From positions 124,001 to 188,000 of the forward strand of contig JAADJZ010000019.1 of the NCBI GenBank assembly GCA_011032825.1: DNA of 64,000 nt, read 5' to 3'. Positions within the stretch are counted from its first letter, which is position 1. Each line of letters opens with the position of its first letter. Both the position numbers and the translations under genes were made by a program. This document shows, piece by piece, positions 9,737 to 19,815 of this stretch. The notes beneath the pieces were generated by a model that did not search any database, was not told the DNA's origin, and worked only from the letters and a program-made list of their open reading frames with translations. This stretch comes from Massariosphaeria phaeospora. Its lineage: Eukaryota; Ascomycota; Dothideomycetes; Pleosporales.

Positions 9737-10532
9737 TGTTTGACTAAACTCGTACGAAGCCTTCACTCATCACGCATCCCGCGGGCGTTGTCATCCTCGA
9801 CCCACGCAGTAGTCTCCACTTCCGTCAACTCGCAACCCAACACCTGCTCCGACCGCCCGGCACATTCCCAGACCTGCAACGTTGACTATTCCAACGTCTC
9901 GCCATGAACGTAACCAAACTGTTTCTCCAGTGCCATTCGCAAGTGTTGATCCTTGTCGATGGCCAGTTGGTCGACATCCTGATCGCGAGGGCGTAGTTGG
10001 AGTAGGGTACACGAAAGGTCGTACAAGAATTCATGTGGGATGTCGTCGCTGTCGACCCGTGTCTGAGGTACCCGCTATATTGAATAACGTTACAGTTCCC
10101 GGCGAGGGCAAACACAGCTTTGGGTTTTACGATATCTTGACGTGCATATGCATGATCAGTTTGGTCTGCTATGTGTTAGTGGGTAGTCAACATAGTCAGC
10201 AATGACTGCACGGCTCTAATTGATCAATTGAATTGTACTTACTACCTGGGAACGCTTCATATAATACACGTTTGACCAACCATGTCCACGACCTTTCACA
10301 TGATGTCTCACTGTATCTGCCAGGGTAAATGGTGCTAAGCTAAGGCCGCTTGATAGGCATAGACGCTCCGGAGATTAATCAAGTGGCAGACACTTAATGC
10401 TGCGTGGAGAACAGCAACCGCGATAGCAAAGCCTGCGCGTAGAGATAAGGGGTATCATGCTTTCCAATTAATCGTTCAAACATTCCTATCCTCTGATCCA
10501 TACAAAGTCTCTCACGCCATCACTTCGAAGAA
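9737..10532. other. Intergenic stretch, no supported gene
   Basis: Contains short frames on both strands at 9790-10205 without recognisable motifs. The last part is the 3' flank of the 5-phosphatase gene on the minus strand. Confidence 0.4.
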
Positions 10533-13514
10533 TCATCCCCCTTGATCAAGGAACAACTCCACAACCTTAATCATCCGTTCTTTCCGCACCGTCTTCTCCT
10601 TCTCCTTCATCCTATTATTATCCACATTCGCAGTCCTAAACATCGCTTCCGCAAACACAGTCGCATAGTTCCGATTAATAAGCTGGCGCAGCGCCTTCTC
10701 CGGGACCTTACTCAGCGTCTTTCTCCGCACAGCGACCTGCGGCGAACCGGGCAGATCGAGACTGGATCTCGGCGTACTCGGGTCAGGTTTCGAGGCTTCG
10801 ACGATGTGGTTCGCGATGTTCTGGAGCATCGAGGTGAGAAGCAGGAACGAGGCGTTGTGGTAGGGAGCTGTCGTCAGGATCTCGAGCGTCCACATCTTCT
10901 CGTCGTCGGGGGCGAGCTGCTGCTTCGACTTTTCGCGCGTGGCGAGGCCTTCGTCGAGTTTTTCCCACAGGCTCTTAGTCACGATGCCGTCTTGCATACT
11001 GCGGAGGAACTGGAGCAAGACCTCTGAGAGTATCTCCAGTCTGAACTGGGGCGTGGCTGCGGCGTCGAATACTGGGTCGAACGGCTTGTCGCAGTCAAGC
11101 GCGTCGATGAGATCAGCTAGCAGGAGCTCATGTGCTCCGTCGGCGAAATACTTCACGTCTTTCACGAACGGCCACCCGGCATTGTGCTGCCAAGGGGCCT
11201 TTTGCCCTTCGTGACCGGTCATCTCCCAGTCTGCGAGGGTTCGTTCGGTTAGGTCTTCTATGGCCTCCGTCAGCCGGAATAACTCGCGGGGCACCGACCA
11301 CTTTACCCCTTCAATGAAGCCAGGCTTCTGATGCTGCAGCTTGCGTATGCCACCTTCGGGTATCTTGACCAGCTTGTCGATGGACCGTGCCAACGACGAT
11401 TGTAACCAGCGACCCCGAATGGGCAAGAAATGGTCGCGGCCGTCTTGAACGCGTAACACAAGAATCTCATCAAGGGATGTGGTTTCTTCGTTGAGATTCC
11501 GCACACTGTCCATGAGATCGATTTTCAACTTTAGCTCAATGCTACAAACGTCAGCCGGTTCGAGACTGTATCGTGCGTGGGCGTTGTCTTGTGCTGGCTT
11601 GGTGGTCTTATCCGGCTCCTTGTCGAACGTAACAGTCAGCCACGGTGGAAAAGGGCCTTCAGGCTGGTCCGCGGCTACTGGGCGGTCTACGAACTCAAAC
11701 GTGGCCGGAACCCTACCTGTGTTCGCTATGGTGATATGGCGCCGCTTGGATTTCGCATACTGCACGTCACCGAAATCGACTCCATCGAAGCTACTGTCGG
11801 TCTTATCTGTGTTCTCAGGAGACGCCGTTCCGGTTGAGCGATCCACCACAACCGTAATAGAGGGTCTGCCTTCGTTCTCTTGTCGGTCAAGCTCCCTAGC
11901 AACTTCCTGATGGATAGCTGCTTTCAGCTCTGGAACTACCGCGTCGTACTTGAGTGAAAAAACTGCGTCTAGAGGCTTGTGGTCTGATGAAAGGACTCGC
12001 ATGTGCGTTGTATAGTATTCGAGCAGGATTTCGTCCGAGAATCCCTCTTTCGTAACTACAGTTTCTGGCTCCGGGTCTGCTGCATCTTCGTCGTACTCGT
12101 CATAAGCATCTTTATCCCCGTCGGCTTCCGGGTCATAGTCGAACAACACCTGATCATCGTCTCCTGCGTGTTCTAGGCCTTTGGCTTTCATCTCTTCATC
12201 TTTTCGCCTTGTCTCTTCTTGGTCCTTGACTTTGGCATCGTGTCGGAGCTTGGATGCCCGTGTCCGGTACAGGATTCGGTCGCACCAGCTTGGACAGCGC
12301 CGTTTCTCGCTAGTATCAAATACGCCAACGTTTCCAACATCATACTTGTACGATGGAAGGAATCGTATAGGGCCTTCCGTCCATCCGTCATGAAAGGCCT
12401 TACCGGCTTTCTGCTGTTGATGTAGCTCGTCGTGTGACAACAAGGACGCTACAGTTGTCTCCACAGATGCAGGATCCATGTCGGGTGGCAGCTGGGCCGG
12501 TTCAAGCGTTCCACTAGACGGAGATTGTTCGGATGCTTTGGGTAGCTCTTTATCCATGTCCGCGGTGTGTATTGTTAGGAGGCGTCGCACATCGTCGCCT
12601 GGCATGCCCTGCAGGCGATAGTTCAGATCACCAAACCAGAATGCAAAGTCCTCCTCCCCAAGACCTTCAGCTTGATTATGTGACGTGCCCATCAAGTCTG
12701 ATATTGGATGGAAGCGTGTCCGGCTGGCGATCTGGCCAGCATCCCAGTTCCTGCGCTCCAACGCAGCCTTGTCTGCACCGGCCGCCAAATGCGAATTCAC
12801 GAAGACCAGCCGGGTTGTTTCACCGAGCACTATTCGCGCCGTCACAGCTCCTTTGTTTCCCATGTAACCCATTAGGCCAGTTCCTACACTTGTCGTGCTG
12901 ACAGCCTTGACATGAGGATGAACGGTCGGAGAAGCGTAGACGAGCAAAAGCAGTCCGATCAACTGCTGCTCTGCCATGAGCTGATATCCTTCCGGTAGTG
13001 CTGCTGCAACCGTAGCCTTCCACCTATTGGCCACGGACGGATCTGTATAAGGCCTCAGGGCCTCAGTCGCTGACGTGATGTCCACGACCTCTTGCAGTCC
13101 CAACACATAGAGCCCAATCTCGGCGTTGCCCGGCACCGCCCCGTAGTCATGGTGCGGGATCGTGGGAGCATGTGAGCTGTGGCGTGCCTCCTGGGCCGTG
13201 ACACTCTCCCGAGTACCCGCAGCTGGTGGTTCCGCATCAGATACCCCGAGGCCGGCCAAGGACTCGGCGATGCCTTTGCCGGCGACGAACCAGCCGCCGA
13301 TATCTTGCTCAGTGCCCTTCTGCGCAGCGATGTTCCAGGAGCCGACCTTGATGCGGACATGGCGTGGGCGCGTGTACTCGGCTCGGCGGGAGTAGAGGGC
13401 CTGCGAGAGGGTCAGGTGTGTGGAGACGGCTGCCGAGCTTCCGTCGGCGTCAGGGAATGCGCCGGGCATGGTCGCGTCGAGCTGCTCGGCGGAACCGGCA
13501 TCAGATGAGGCCAT
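10533..13514 (-). CDS. OCRL-type inositol polyphosphate 5-phosphatase with RhoGAP-like end
   Basis: An intronless 993-residue frame. The catalytic domain shows the family motifs in order: GSWNIAAQKG (58-67), LQEV (140-143), NSHLAAG (240-246), FGDLNYR (294-300), PSWCDRILY (408-416) and SSDHKPLDAVF (509-519). This group removes the 5-phosphate from PI(4,5)P2 and related inositides on endosomal, Golgi or plasma membranes. After the catalytic domain comes a beta-rich segment (about 595-700, RRHITIANTGRVPATFEF) like the ASH/MSP-fold linker of OCRL. The last 250 residues resemble a RhoGAP domain (VPRELFRLTEAIEDL). An acidic insert of about 60 residues (roughly 428-485) lies between the last two catalytic motifs. 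The domain order matches animal OCRL/INPP5B rather than yeast synaptojanins. Start ATG is 394 bp from the divergent DCP1 start. Confidence 0.93.
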   Translation of the reverse strand: MASSDAGSAEQLDATMPGAFPDADGSSAAVSTHLTLSQALYSRRAEYTRPRHVRIKVGSWNIAAQKGTEQDIGGWFVAGKGIAESLAGLGVSDAEPPAAGTRESVTAQEARHSSHAPTIPHHDYGAVPGNAEIGLYVLGLQEVVDITSATEALRPYTDPSVANRWKATVAAALPEGYQLMAEQQLIGLLLLVYASPTVHPHVKAVSTTSVGTGLMGYMGNKGAVTARIVLGETTRLVFVNSHLAAGADKAALERRNWDAGQIASRTRFHPISDLMGTSHNQAEGLGEEDFAFWFGDLNYRLQGMPGDDVRRLLTIHTADMDKELPKASEQSPSSGTLEPAQLPPDMDPASVETTVASLLSHDELHQQQKAGKAFHDGWTEGPIRFLPSYKYDVGNVGVFDTSEKRRCPSWCDRILYRTRASKLRHDAKVKDQEETRRKDEEMKAKGLEHAGDDDQVLFDYDPEADGDKDAYDEYDEDAADPEPETVVTKEGFSDEILLEYYTTHMRVLSSDHKPLDAVFSLKYDAVVPELKAAIHQEVARELDRQENEGRPSITVVVDRSTGTASPENTDKTDSSFDGVDFGDVQYAKSKRRHITIANTGRVPATFEFVDRPVAADQPEGPFPPWLTVTFDKEPDKTTKPAQDNAHARYSLEPADVCSIELKLKIDLMDSVRNLNEETTSLDEILVLRVQDGRDHFLPIRGRWLQSSLARSIDKLVKIPEGGIRKLQHQKPGFIEGVKWSVPRELFRLTEAIEDLTERTLADWEMTGHEGQKAPWQHNAGWPFVKDVKYFADGAHELLLADLIDALDCDKPFDPVFDAAATPQFRLEILSEVLLQFLRSMQDGIVTKSLWEKLDEGLATREKSKQQLAPDDEKMWTLEILTTAPYHNASFLLLTSMLQNIANHIVEASKPDPSTPRSSLDLPGSPQVAVRRKTLSKVPEKALRQLINRNYATVFAEAMFRTANVDNNRMKEKEKTVRKERMIKVVELFLDQGG

Positions 13515-13908
13515 GGTGGGGGTCGAAGTGCAGCGGTCCTCCGGGGGCAGCCAGATGTAGAGGGCAGGTGTTGAGAACGATCAATCAAGCGGACACGGGC
13601 TGGGCAGCGACGCCAGTGCCAGTATTCGGCGGCATGACGACGGGGAGACGCATGTGCCTGGATTGTTGCTGGTCTGCACTCTGCACTCTGCGCGATGACG
13701 GGGCGGGATGGGTGGCGGCGCGGGGTGAAGGTGGCTGTGCTGCACGTGATCCGCGGAGAGCTGCAAGCCACACCCGAGCGGATCGAGGTCTGATCTACAG
13801 AAGCTCCGTCGCAGCTGCACACACTCCAACACCAGCACGAAACACCCGACTGCCTCGCAACATCTATTGAACATTCATACACTCTCGTTCAAACCCGGCA
13901 CTCCAACC

Positions 13909-14751
13909 ATGCCGCCGCAGAAAGTCAAAGCCCGGGGGCAGCAGTCTCAACCGCAACCGCAACCGCAACCGCAACCGCAACCGCAGCCCCCGCCGCAGCC
14001 CTCCGACTACGAGACCGACGCGCCGCCGAACATCGACGTGCCCCTCCCGCCGCCACGATCCAACGACGAGCTCAACCTCTCGGTCCTGCGCCGCCACTAT
14101 CCGGAAGTGCAGTCCGTCCGGCACGTCACTCCCTACGCCGTGCTCTACACCTTCAACCTCGACTCGCAGCAATGGGAGAAGAACGGCATCGAGGGCACCC
14201 TCTTTGCCTGCGAGCTCAGCCCCTCTGCCATCGGCGCCGTTCGCTTCTCCGTCATCATCTTAAACAGGCGCGGCCTCGACAACTTCACCATGGAGATCAC
14301 TAGTGATGAGGAAATGGAAATCACCGACGAGTATGTCATCTTGCAGGGCGACCAAGTGTACGGCATCTGGATCTTCTCCGAGCCGCCTCCTTCTTCAACG
14401 TCCAACTCGCGGATCGAGACGGTAGAGAAAATCAAAGAACTAGCCCAGGAGGCAACAACAAGCAGGGATACCAGAGAGATGGCATTGAGAAATGGGGCTG
14501 GTGTGACCACAGAACAAGTAGAGGACACTTCGGTACCCATGGGGCGACAGCTCTCTCTGAGGGAGCTCTTTGGGCAGCAGCGGGAGCAGGACTCAGCTTG
14601 GAGTGTGCAAAACCACCACAGTTCGCTGCCGACCTCAGGGTTCAGCTCAGGCTTCGCACCTACTCCTAGCCCTCGCCCTGTGCCCGCGCACAACGGGGGT
14701 CTTGGTCAATTGTTCATGAAAGCGAAGCAAGACTACAATGGTGTTGGCTGA
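13909..14751 (+). CDS. DCP1: mRNA decapping complex subunit Dcp1
   Basis: 280 residues from the ATG at 13909. An in-frame ATG at 13867 would add 14 residues but the later one gives a conventional MPPQK start. After a Gln-Pro repeat comes the EVH1/PH-like Dcp1 domain: LNLSVLRRHYPEV, VRHVTPYAVLYTFN, WEKNGIEGTLFACEL, FSVIILNRRGLDNF and YGIWIFSEPP. This matches the family's trimerless fungal form. Dcp1 binds and activates the Dcp2 nuclease in P-bodies during 5'-3' mRNA decay. The C-terminal part is disordered and ends with a short helix-like LFMKAKQDY. No intron is needed. Divergent from the 5-phosphatase gene. Confidence 0.9.
   Translation: MPPQKVKARGQQSQPQPQPQPQPQPQPPPQPSDYETDAPPNIDVPLPPPRSNDELNLSVLRRHYPEVQSVRHVTPYAVLYTFNLDSQQWEKNGIEGTLFACELSPSAIGAVRFSVIILNRRGLDNFTMEITSDEEMEITDEYVILQGDQVYGIWIFSEPPPSSTSNSRIETVEKIKELAQEATTSRDTREMALRNGAGVTTEQVEDTSVPMGRQLSLRELFGQQREQDSAWSVQNHHSSLPTSGFSSGFAPTPSPRPVPAHNGGLGQLFMKAKQDYNGVG
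13948..13983 (+). repeat. (CAACCG)6 hexanucleotide repeat inside DCP1
   Basis: Six perfect CAACCG units encode an alternating Gln-Pro run just after the Dcp1 start, followed by Pro-rich sequence. Perfect at DNA level, so probably length-variable among strains. Confidence 0.9.
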
Positions 14752-15106
14752 TACAGTGTGTGCGCCCCGAGTACGGACGACCTACAAGGGGACGGAAAAT
14801 GGCTGCATTCCAGCGCAACGAGTGATCCCCAGGGTGACGGCCAGGGTGACGGAGCACAATGAAACCTGGAGTTGCCGCGCCTACGTCGAGAGTGGCAGCG
14901 CGGCAGGTACAAAGGTTACTGACCCGGACGGTCAGCACTGCTTGCCTACTCCTGAAGATAGAGCTGCAATGGCGAGGAGACCCGAGGCGCCAATGCCTGC
15001 TGGCAATAATGTCTATTATTTGGGAGCGGATAGAAATTCTTAGACCAACCAGCAGGCACAACCCGATGAAGACACCGACTGTCTTCATCAGAAGCGATTC
15101 GAGTTT
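14752..15106. other. Convergent intergenic gap
   Basis: Shared 3' flanks of DCP1 (plus) and the lipid-droplet hydrolase (minus). A minus-strand frame at 14714-15088 has no motif and overlaps the DCP1 end; I regard it as chance. Confidence 0.5.
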
Positions 15107-16275
15107 TCACTCCCTTTGCATGTCGTGCCTCACGATATCCTCAATATATGTACTCACCCGTTCTGCCACTGGAACGCTATGTCTAATACAAAACCCGTGC
15201 GGCCACCCATGTTCCTCATCGACCTCCATTATCGGTTTCCAAGCTTCATTTGCAGTGTCGTTCATTCCTCTCGCTTTGATTAGATCATCGCGTGTCTCGT
15301 TGGCTACCCAATGGTCCTCTCCACCGAAAAGGAATCGGAGTTTAGGCCGGGGATGAAGGTGGGCCGAAGGATGTGCAGCGCCCCAGATTTCAGCGTCCCA
15401 TCGGTCAGAAGTTATCATACGCATTTCGTCTCCGGCCATGTGCAGTGCTTGTCGGACGCCGTGGCGGCTCTTGAGAAAGGCAGCGGTTACTCGTGCTGCG
15501 TCTGCGGGAAAAGACATGAAGAGTCTGATCAGCATGGCGAGGATACTGGTTGGAAGGAAAAAGAATATAGATTTCACGAAGAGGGATGCGAGCCTTGCGA
15601 ATGAGGGGAGGTCAAGCAGCCACTGGGTGCATAGTTAGAACCATCGCGCAAACGAAAAACGCAATCCACAAGCCGCGCGAGAGTGGGAACAGCGGAGGTA
15701 TCGAGCTGGAGGACTGCAATACATACACTATATTTTCTGCCGTTCGAACTCTGCGCTAAATTTGCGACTGTAGCAAACAAACACACACCACCGACAACTC
15801 TAATTGCGTTGTCGGGTCTGCTCGAGGCGCGCTCTCTCAACCTCTGGATAACCTCGAGAACCATCCACGAGCCCAGCGAGTGCCCCATCAATACGACGCG
15901 CAAATCTTTTTCCGTTTCATTCCCCCGCAGAGTTGAGACAAGCTCCACAATTGCCTGCTCAGTTTGGTCGATCTGTTCTTGCAGTCCATACGGCGGTGTC
16001 GTGTTGCTAAGCTTGCCACTATTATTGACACGCCCCGCACCATCATCGACTTCAAAGCCAGACAGGCTTCTACCGTGGACGTGGAACTCAACGGTCTCGG
16101 AGATGGAGGAGGCAAATTGGGAAGTCAAACCGTACAGATGGGCGAGGAAAGTGCGGTAGTATTCGATAAGCCCGGGGTTGCCAGTGATGAAGTAGATGAC
16201 GTATTTCCGGGTCGTTGGTCTTTGGGAAGAGCTCCTGGGCGCATGTATGTCAATTGTTGAGGAGATAGGAGACAT
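15107..16275 (-). CDS. Lipid-droplet-associated hydrolase (LDAH family, alpha/beta hydrolase)
   Basis: Two exons, 16275-15727 and 15622-15107, with a 104-bp intron (GTATGT...CTAAC...CCCAG), give 354 residues. The family start YVIYFITGNPGLIEYYRTFL is followed by the nucleophile elbow GHSLGSW (Ser133). FGGEDHWV, for the acid residue, and GWPHGFCIRH, for the His, lie near the C-terminus. Across the splice the protein reads NGRKYS/WLLDLPSFARLASLFVKS, as expected for the family, and a hydrophobic segment follows (FFFLPTSILAML). LDAH proteins sit on lipid droplets and act as serine esterases or lipid hydrolases; the substrate is unsettled. Convergent with DCP1. Confidence 0.88.
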
Positions 16276-17516
16276 ATTGGGAGTGTTGCGTGCTTGTAAT
16301 AACGATGTTACGTCTGATGGGCATGTCCACGTTTGATAGACCGAACTGGCTTCGGTTAGCGTTTTTATTTACCGTAGTGCACCGATTAGCGGCTGTCTTC
16401 GTGCCCTCGCGCTTAGCCCCTTCTCCTCTCCCCGCCTGCGCTTGCGCTCCTCTTCACTTTGTCTCCACTTTCCAAAGAAAGACGCTGCATGATCTCTTCA
16501 TTATGCTATCTCTCGTCATGCAGTGGGTTGATTTGTCTCTGGATTCTCAATAGCCGCCGTCTATGAACATCATACGAAGAACTCAGGAACACCCCCGTGG
16601 GACACCGACAGCATTGTTCCTCGCCATCATATCTAGACTAAGATTGACATGTGCGCAGCTATACCTTTTCACCTCTAAGACAATGCGGACTACAGTGGAT
16701 ACCCGAGCCATATGGAGTGACATATTACCAAAGCGATAAAGCAGTTCCTCAAAGGGGTGGGCGTTTCATCAAGCAGTAAAGAGCATAACGAATCGACATC
16801 AAAATAGCCCACCCATTGGTCGATGGTACCGCTAACCACCACACGCCTTCGAAAAACAGACACCAATACGACGAATGAAAAAGCAGGAAGTTTCTCGATG
16901 CCTCTTCACGGGCCGCAAACCATGGCTGCACCATTCGATCTCTCTCTCTCAGCCACTTTCAGCTTTTGTTGAAGATTCGATGTGCTTTTCCGATCATTGC
17001 TTTGAGTCCGGACTCCACTCTCACCTCTTTCAATCGATGCTGATGTATTGTCCAACCTCGCAACAACTCCTCTTTGAGTCTGAAAATGCTCCCTCAGGAC
17101 TGGTTTTACGTTCACGATTGCTTTGAACGTTGTTGCCAAGACTATTGGTACCCAGTGCCCCACTAGCTAATGATCGCAGGCCGTAACACTTGCTTCCTCT
17201 CAACTGTTTCCCTCTATTAGACGTCCACGAACTTCAACATGTTTGATGCGGTTGGTACGTAGCATATCCACCAGCTCGGCTCCACACAACGCCGACCTGT
17301 CTTACACCCTTGATGGATCGGGTTTCAATAATGGCCGCTTGGATGTCTCCATGTCCTGCCCCACTCTGAGCTCTCGACTAAGGCACTGGAAGCCGCAGCC
17401 TTGCTTGTCACCATCTTATACTTAAGGGCTGCTGAAGCTGCTCCTCAAACCTCACTATCACACGCTTTCTACACTCGCTATATCCAGCTCATCTTACTCA
17501 GCTATTTCCACTGAAA
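16276..17516. other. Intergenic region between divergent genes
   Basis: 1.2 kb between the hydrolase start and the secreted-protein start. It is pyrimidine-rich near 16380-16480 and 17420-17515, the latter probably the core promoter of the downstream gene. No coding frame is supported. Confidence 0.5.
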
Positions 17517-18319
17517 ATGGTTCAAGTCAACATGCTCGCTTCGCTCGTTGCTCTGTCTTCGTTGGTAGGTCCTCATACTCTTCGATGTCGCTATGAAGAA
17601 GCCTCACACTCCCTGCTTCTGTGCCCATGAATTCGCAGGTTGGAAAGGATTTTCTAGGCTTCGTCGCTAACAGATCGATTATAGAGTGCTCCGGTCTTCG
17701 CCGGACCTCTCCAGGGTCTCTTCGGGCGCCAAGAGACGACAAACTCTTCGGATGGAACAAGCTCTGCAGCTGTACGTACTTCCCTTAATAATCTATTCCG
17801 GCTTCTAACCACCGATGCTAGCCCCCGGGACAAGTCATCTTCACCCCCTCGCCAATCACGACAACCACCTACGTGCCCACTACGCTCCCCGCGTCGTGCG
17901 ACCCTAGCACTACCACGCAGGTTGTCGTCGAGACCACCACTGCGCCCGCCCCTACCTGCATCCCCAGCACTACCGTCAACGACATCTACCACACCTACTT
18001 CAGTGGAGTCGACACTACGACCGTCACCGAGACCGCGCCCGCCACCACCGTCACCGAAGCCGGCTCTCTTACTTTCGTCACTCTCGCCCCTGAGACTATA
18101 GTTTCCACCCTCACTCAATTCTCGAACCAGACAATGTCCGAGACTTTCACCACCACACTCATCTCTGTCATTACGGAGAGCTCGGTCAGCACAGCTTTCG
18201 CTACCACGACCGTCTGCTGCCCGGCCACCGTCACCGTAACGGAACCCGCAGACGGCTCTTCGGCGACTCCAAGCGCGTCCGACGATGGCTCTTCAGCGTC
18301 GACTTCCAGTGCCGTTTAG
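17517..18319 (+). CDS. Small secreted Thr-rich protein
   Basis: Three exons, 17517-17564, 17685-17771 and 17822-18319, give 210 residues. The introns are 120 and 50 bp with GTAGGT..ATTATAG and GTACGT..GCTAG ends. The first two exons join to make a classic signal peptide, MVQVNMLASLVALSS followed by LSAPVFA, with likely cleavage after AxA-type VFA. The mature protein is very rich in Thr, Val and Ser (TTTTYVPTT, TETAPATTVTE) and has four Cys (LPASC, PTCIP, CCPATV). No C-terminal hydrophobic GPI signal is visible; it ends in a short Ser-rich tail. It could be a cell-wall or surface protein or an apoplastic protein. I know no specific family. Strong pyrimidine tract upstream. Confidence 0.7.
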
Positions 18320-19815
18320 GTGGCATGTGGCGGACTTACGGACCGAGTCTGATTCGGCACACGATTCTGCGATCGACGTAGTAGCAGGATGATTGGACGG
18401 CGGCAAAGTACCATCGGAAGAGATTGATGCTCGATTGGAGGCATGTGGACCAGTTAGCTTCCTCTATGTAGGCATTTCGATAGATCAATATAATACTCTT
18501 GTGATTTAGATGTTGACACCGCTGCTTCGTGATCTTGCGTGACCCGTCCCCCTGACACCATTCAGTCCGATTAGCCAGCTAGCCTGTCTTATGGCACACT
18601 CTGTGGAAACATTGCCTGCTGTTCTGTATACAGAAGGGCTTATACAAGAGGTATAAAGCTTACGAAATCAGGCCAGAATTGTTGATGCGGGCAAGAGCAT
18701 TAAAAGAACATGGGTGTACTCGTCCTGCACAGTCCCTCGACAATATTCACCTCTATATCTTGCGACGCACATCGGTCGGTCAATAATTGCTAAACACGTA
18801 GATTAGTGTCCATGGTACTGTAGACAAGGCACAACGTGTCACTGTTGCCCGCGAGGGACGCATTTTCTATCCGCTAAACCTAACGTCGAGCCATACACGG
18901 AGGATATTTTTACAAAGCCTGTGCGACCGTGCAGTGCTACACAAAAAGAGCAAACGTGTTTCTGGGCCGATGTGGTCAAGACATAAGTGTCCATGGCAGA
19001 TATAGTGGTGGTTCGTACGGTTGGACTGAACCTCTTGGGGGATGGCTGAACTTCAATAGGATAGTGAGGGGATTTCTCGAGAGATGCCGCACTGTATTTC
19101 ATTTCTTCTTAAAGATCCTAGGGGAGGAGATTCCTTGATGAGTCGAAATTGTTGGTGCTCTGACTTTACGAGAGACATCGTGGCAAGACGCCGGAAGAAT
19201 TACTAATACCCCCTGGTTACGTGTTGTCCGGTTGGAATAAAATATGGATGGCATGTTCCAGTGAGCGTTGGTTTGTCATGCCTGTCAGATGCACAGGTTC
19301 TTGCAGGGTGAGCTAAGCTGACTCAAAATTGGTGACTGGAATGGCAAGCGTCCGGATTGGGGAAGGCGTCGGAGGTAAGAGGTGCAGGACGGCACACGTG
19401 ATAGCCTGACTAAGCGCGGATCCTAGGAACTGCGCACGGCCGTTCCACTAAGAACGGATGGTGGCGCGTTACCAGACTCCGCTGTGCAAGTGGGAGCGCG
19501 CGAAGTTCATCAGCGAGACGCCCTCGATGCATGTTCGCACACGGCGTGCCGCCGGCAATAGAAACCGAGCGCGGGCCAGAGATGCGAAGGTTCGTCGCTT
19601 GGGGGAACTTGGGAAGCTGGAGGTTCCCGAGGTCGGGAGAGACCTACACGACGTCCCCGCGGCGGTTTAGTCATCGGCAGCTGGCCCATGCTCCCGCCGT
19701 CTGAACTAAAAAGTGCACCCACCGCCGTCCGTCTCTCGCCCTCGCCCTCGCCGCTTGATTCCTGCCCTGCCTCTGCCCGACCCAGAGCACGGCATTCCCA
19801 GCGCCCACCCGCCTA
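18320..19815. other. Intergenic region
   Basis: 1.5 kb. 3' flank of the secreted-protein gene and 5' flank of the ABC transporter. No supported coding frame or repeat. Confidence 0.5.

Noticed and set aside
10310..10335. TCTGCCAGGG near 10315 as the missing second end of the repeat starting at 5586
   Set aside because: Only about ten bases match the inverted terminus; similarity does not extend, so it is likely chance.
1..10500. Idea that the degenerate left region is a Starship-type giant element
   Set aside because: No tyrosine recombinase (DUF3435) frame or captain-like motif was seen, and boundaries cannot be defined inside the window.
14714..15088. Minus-strand frame between DCP1 and the hydrolase
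   Set aside because: Overlaps the end of DCP1, no motif, and no Met-based start in a good context.
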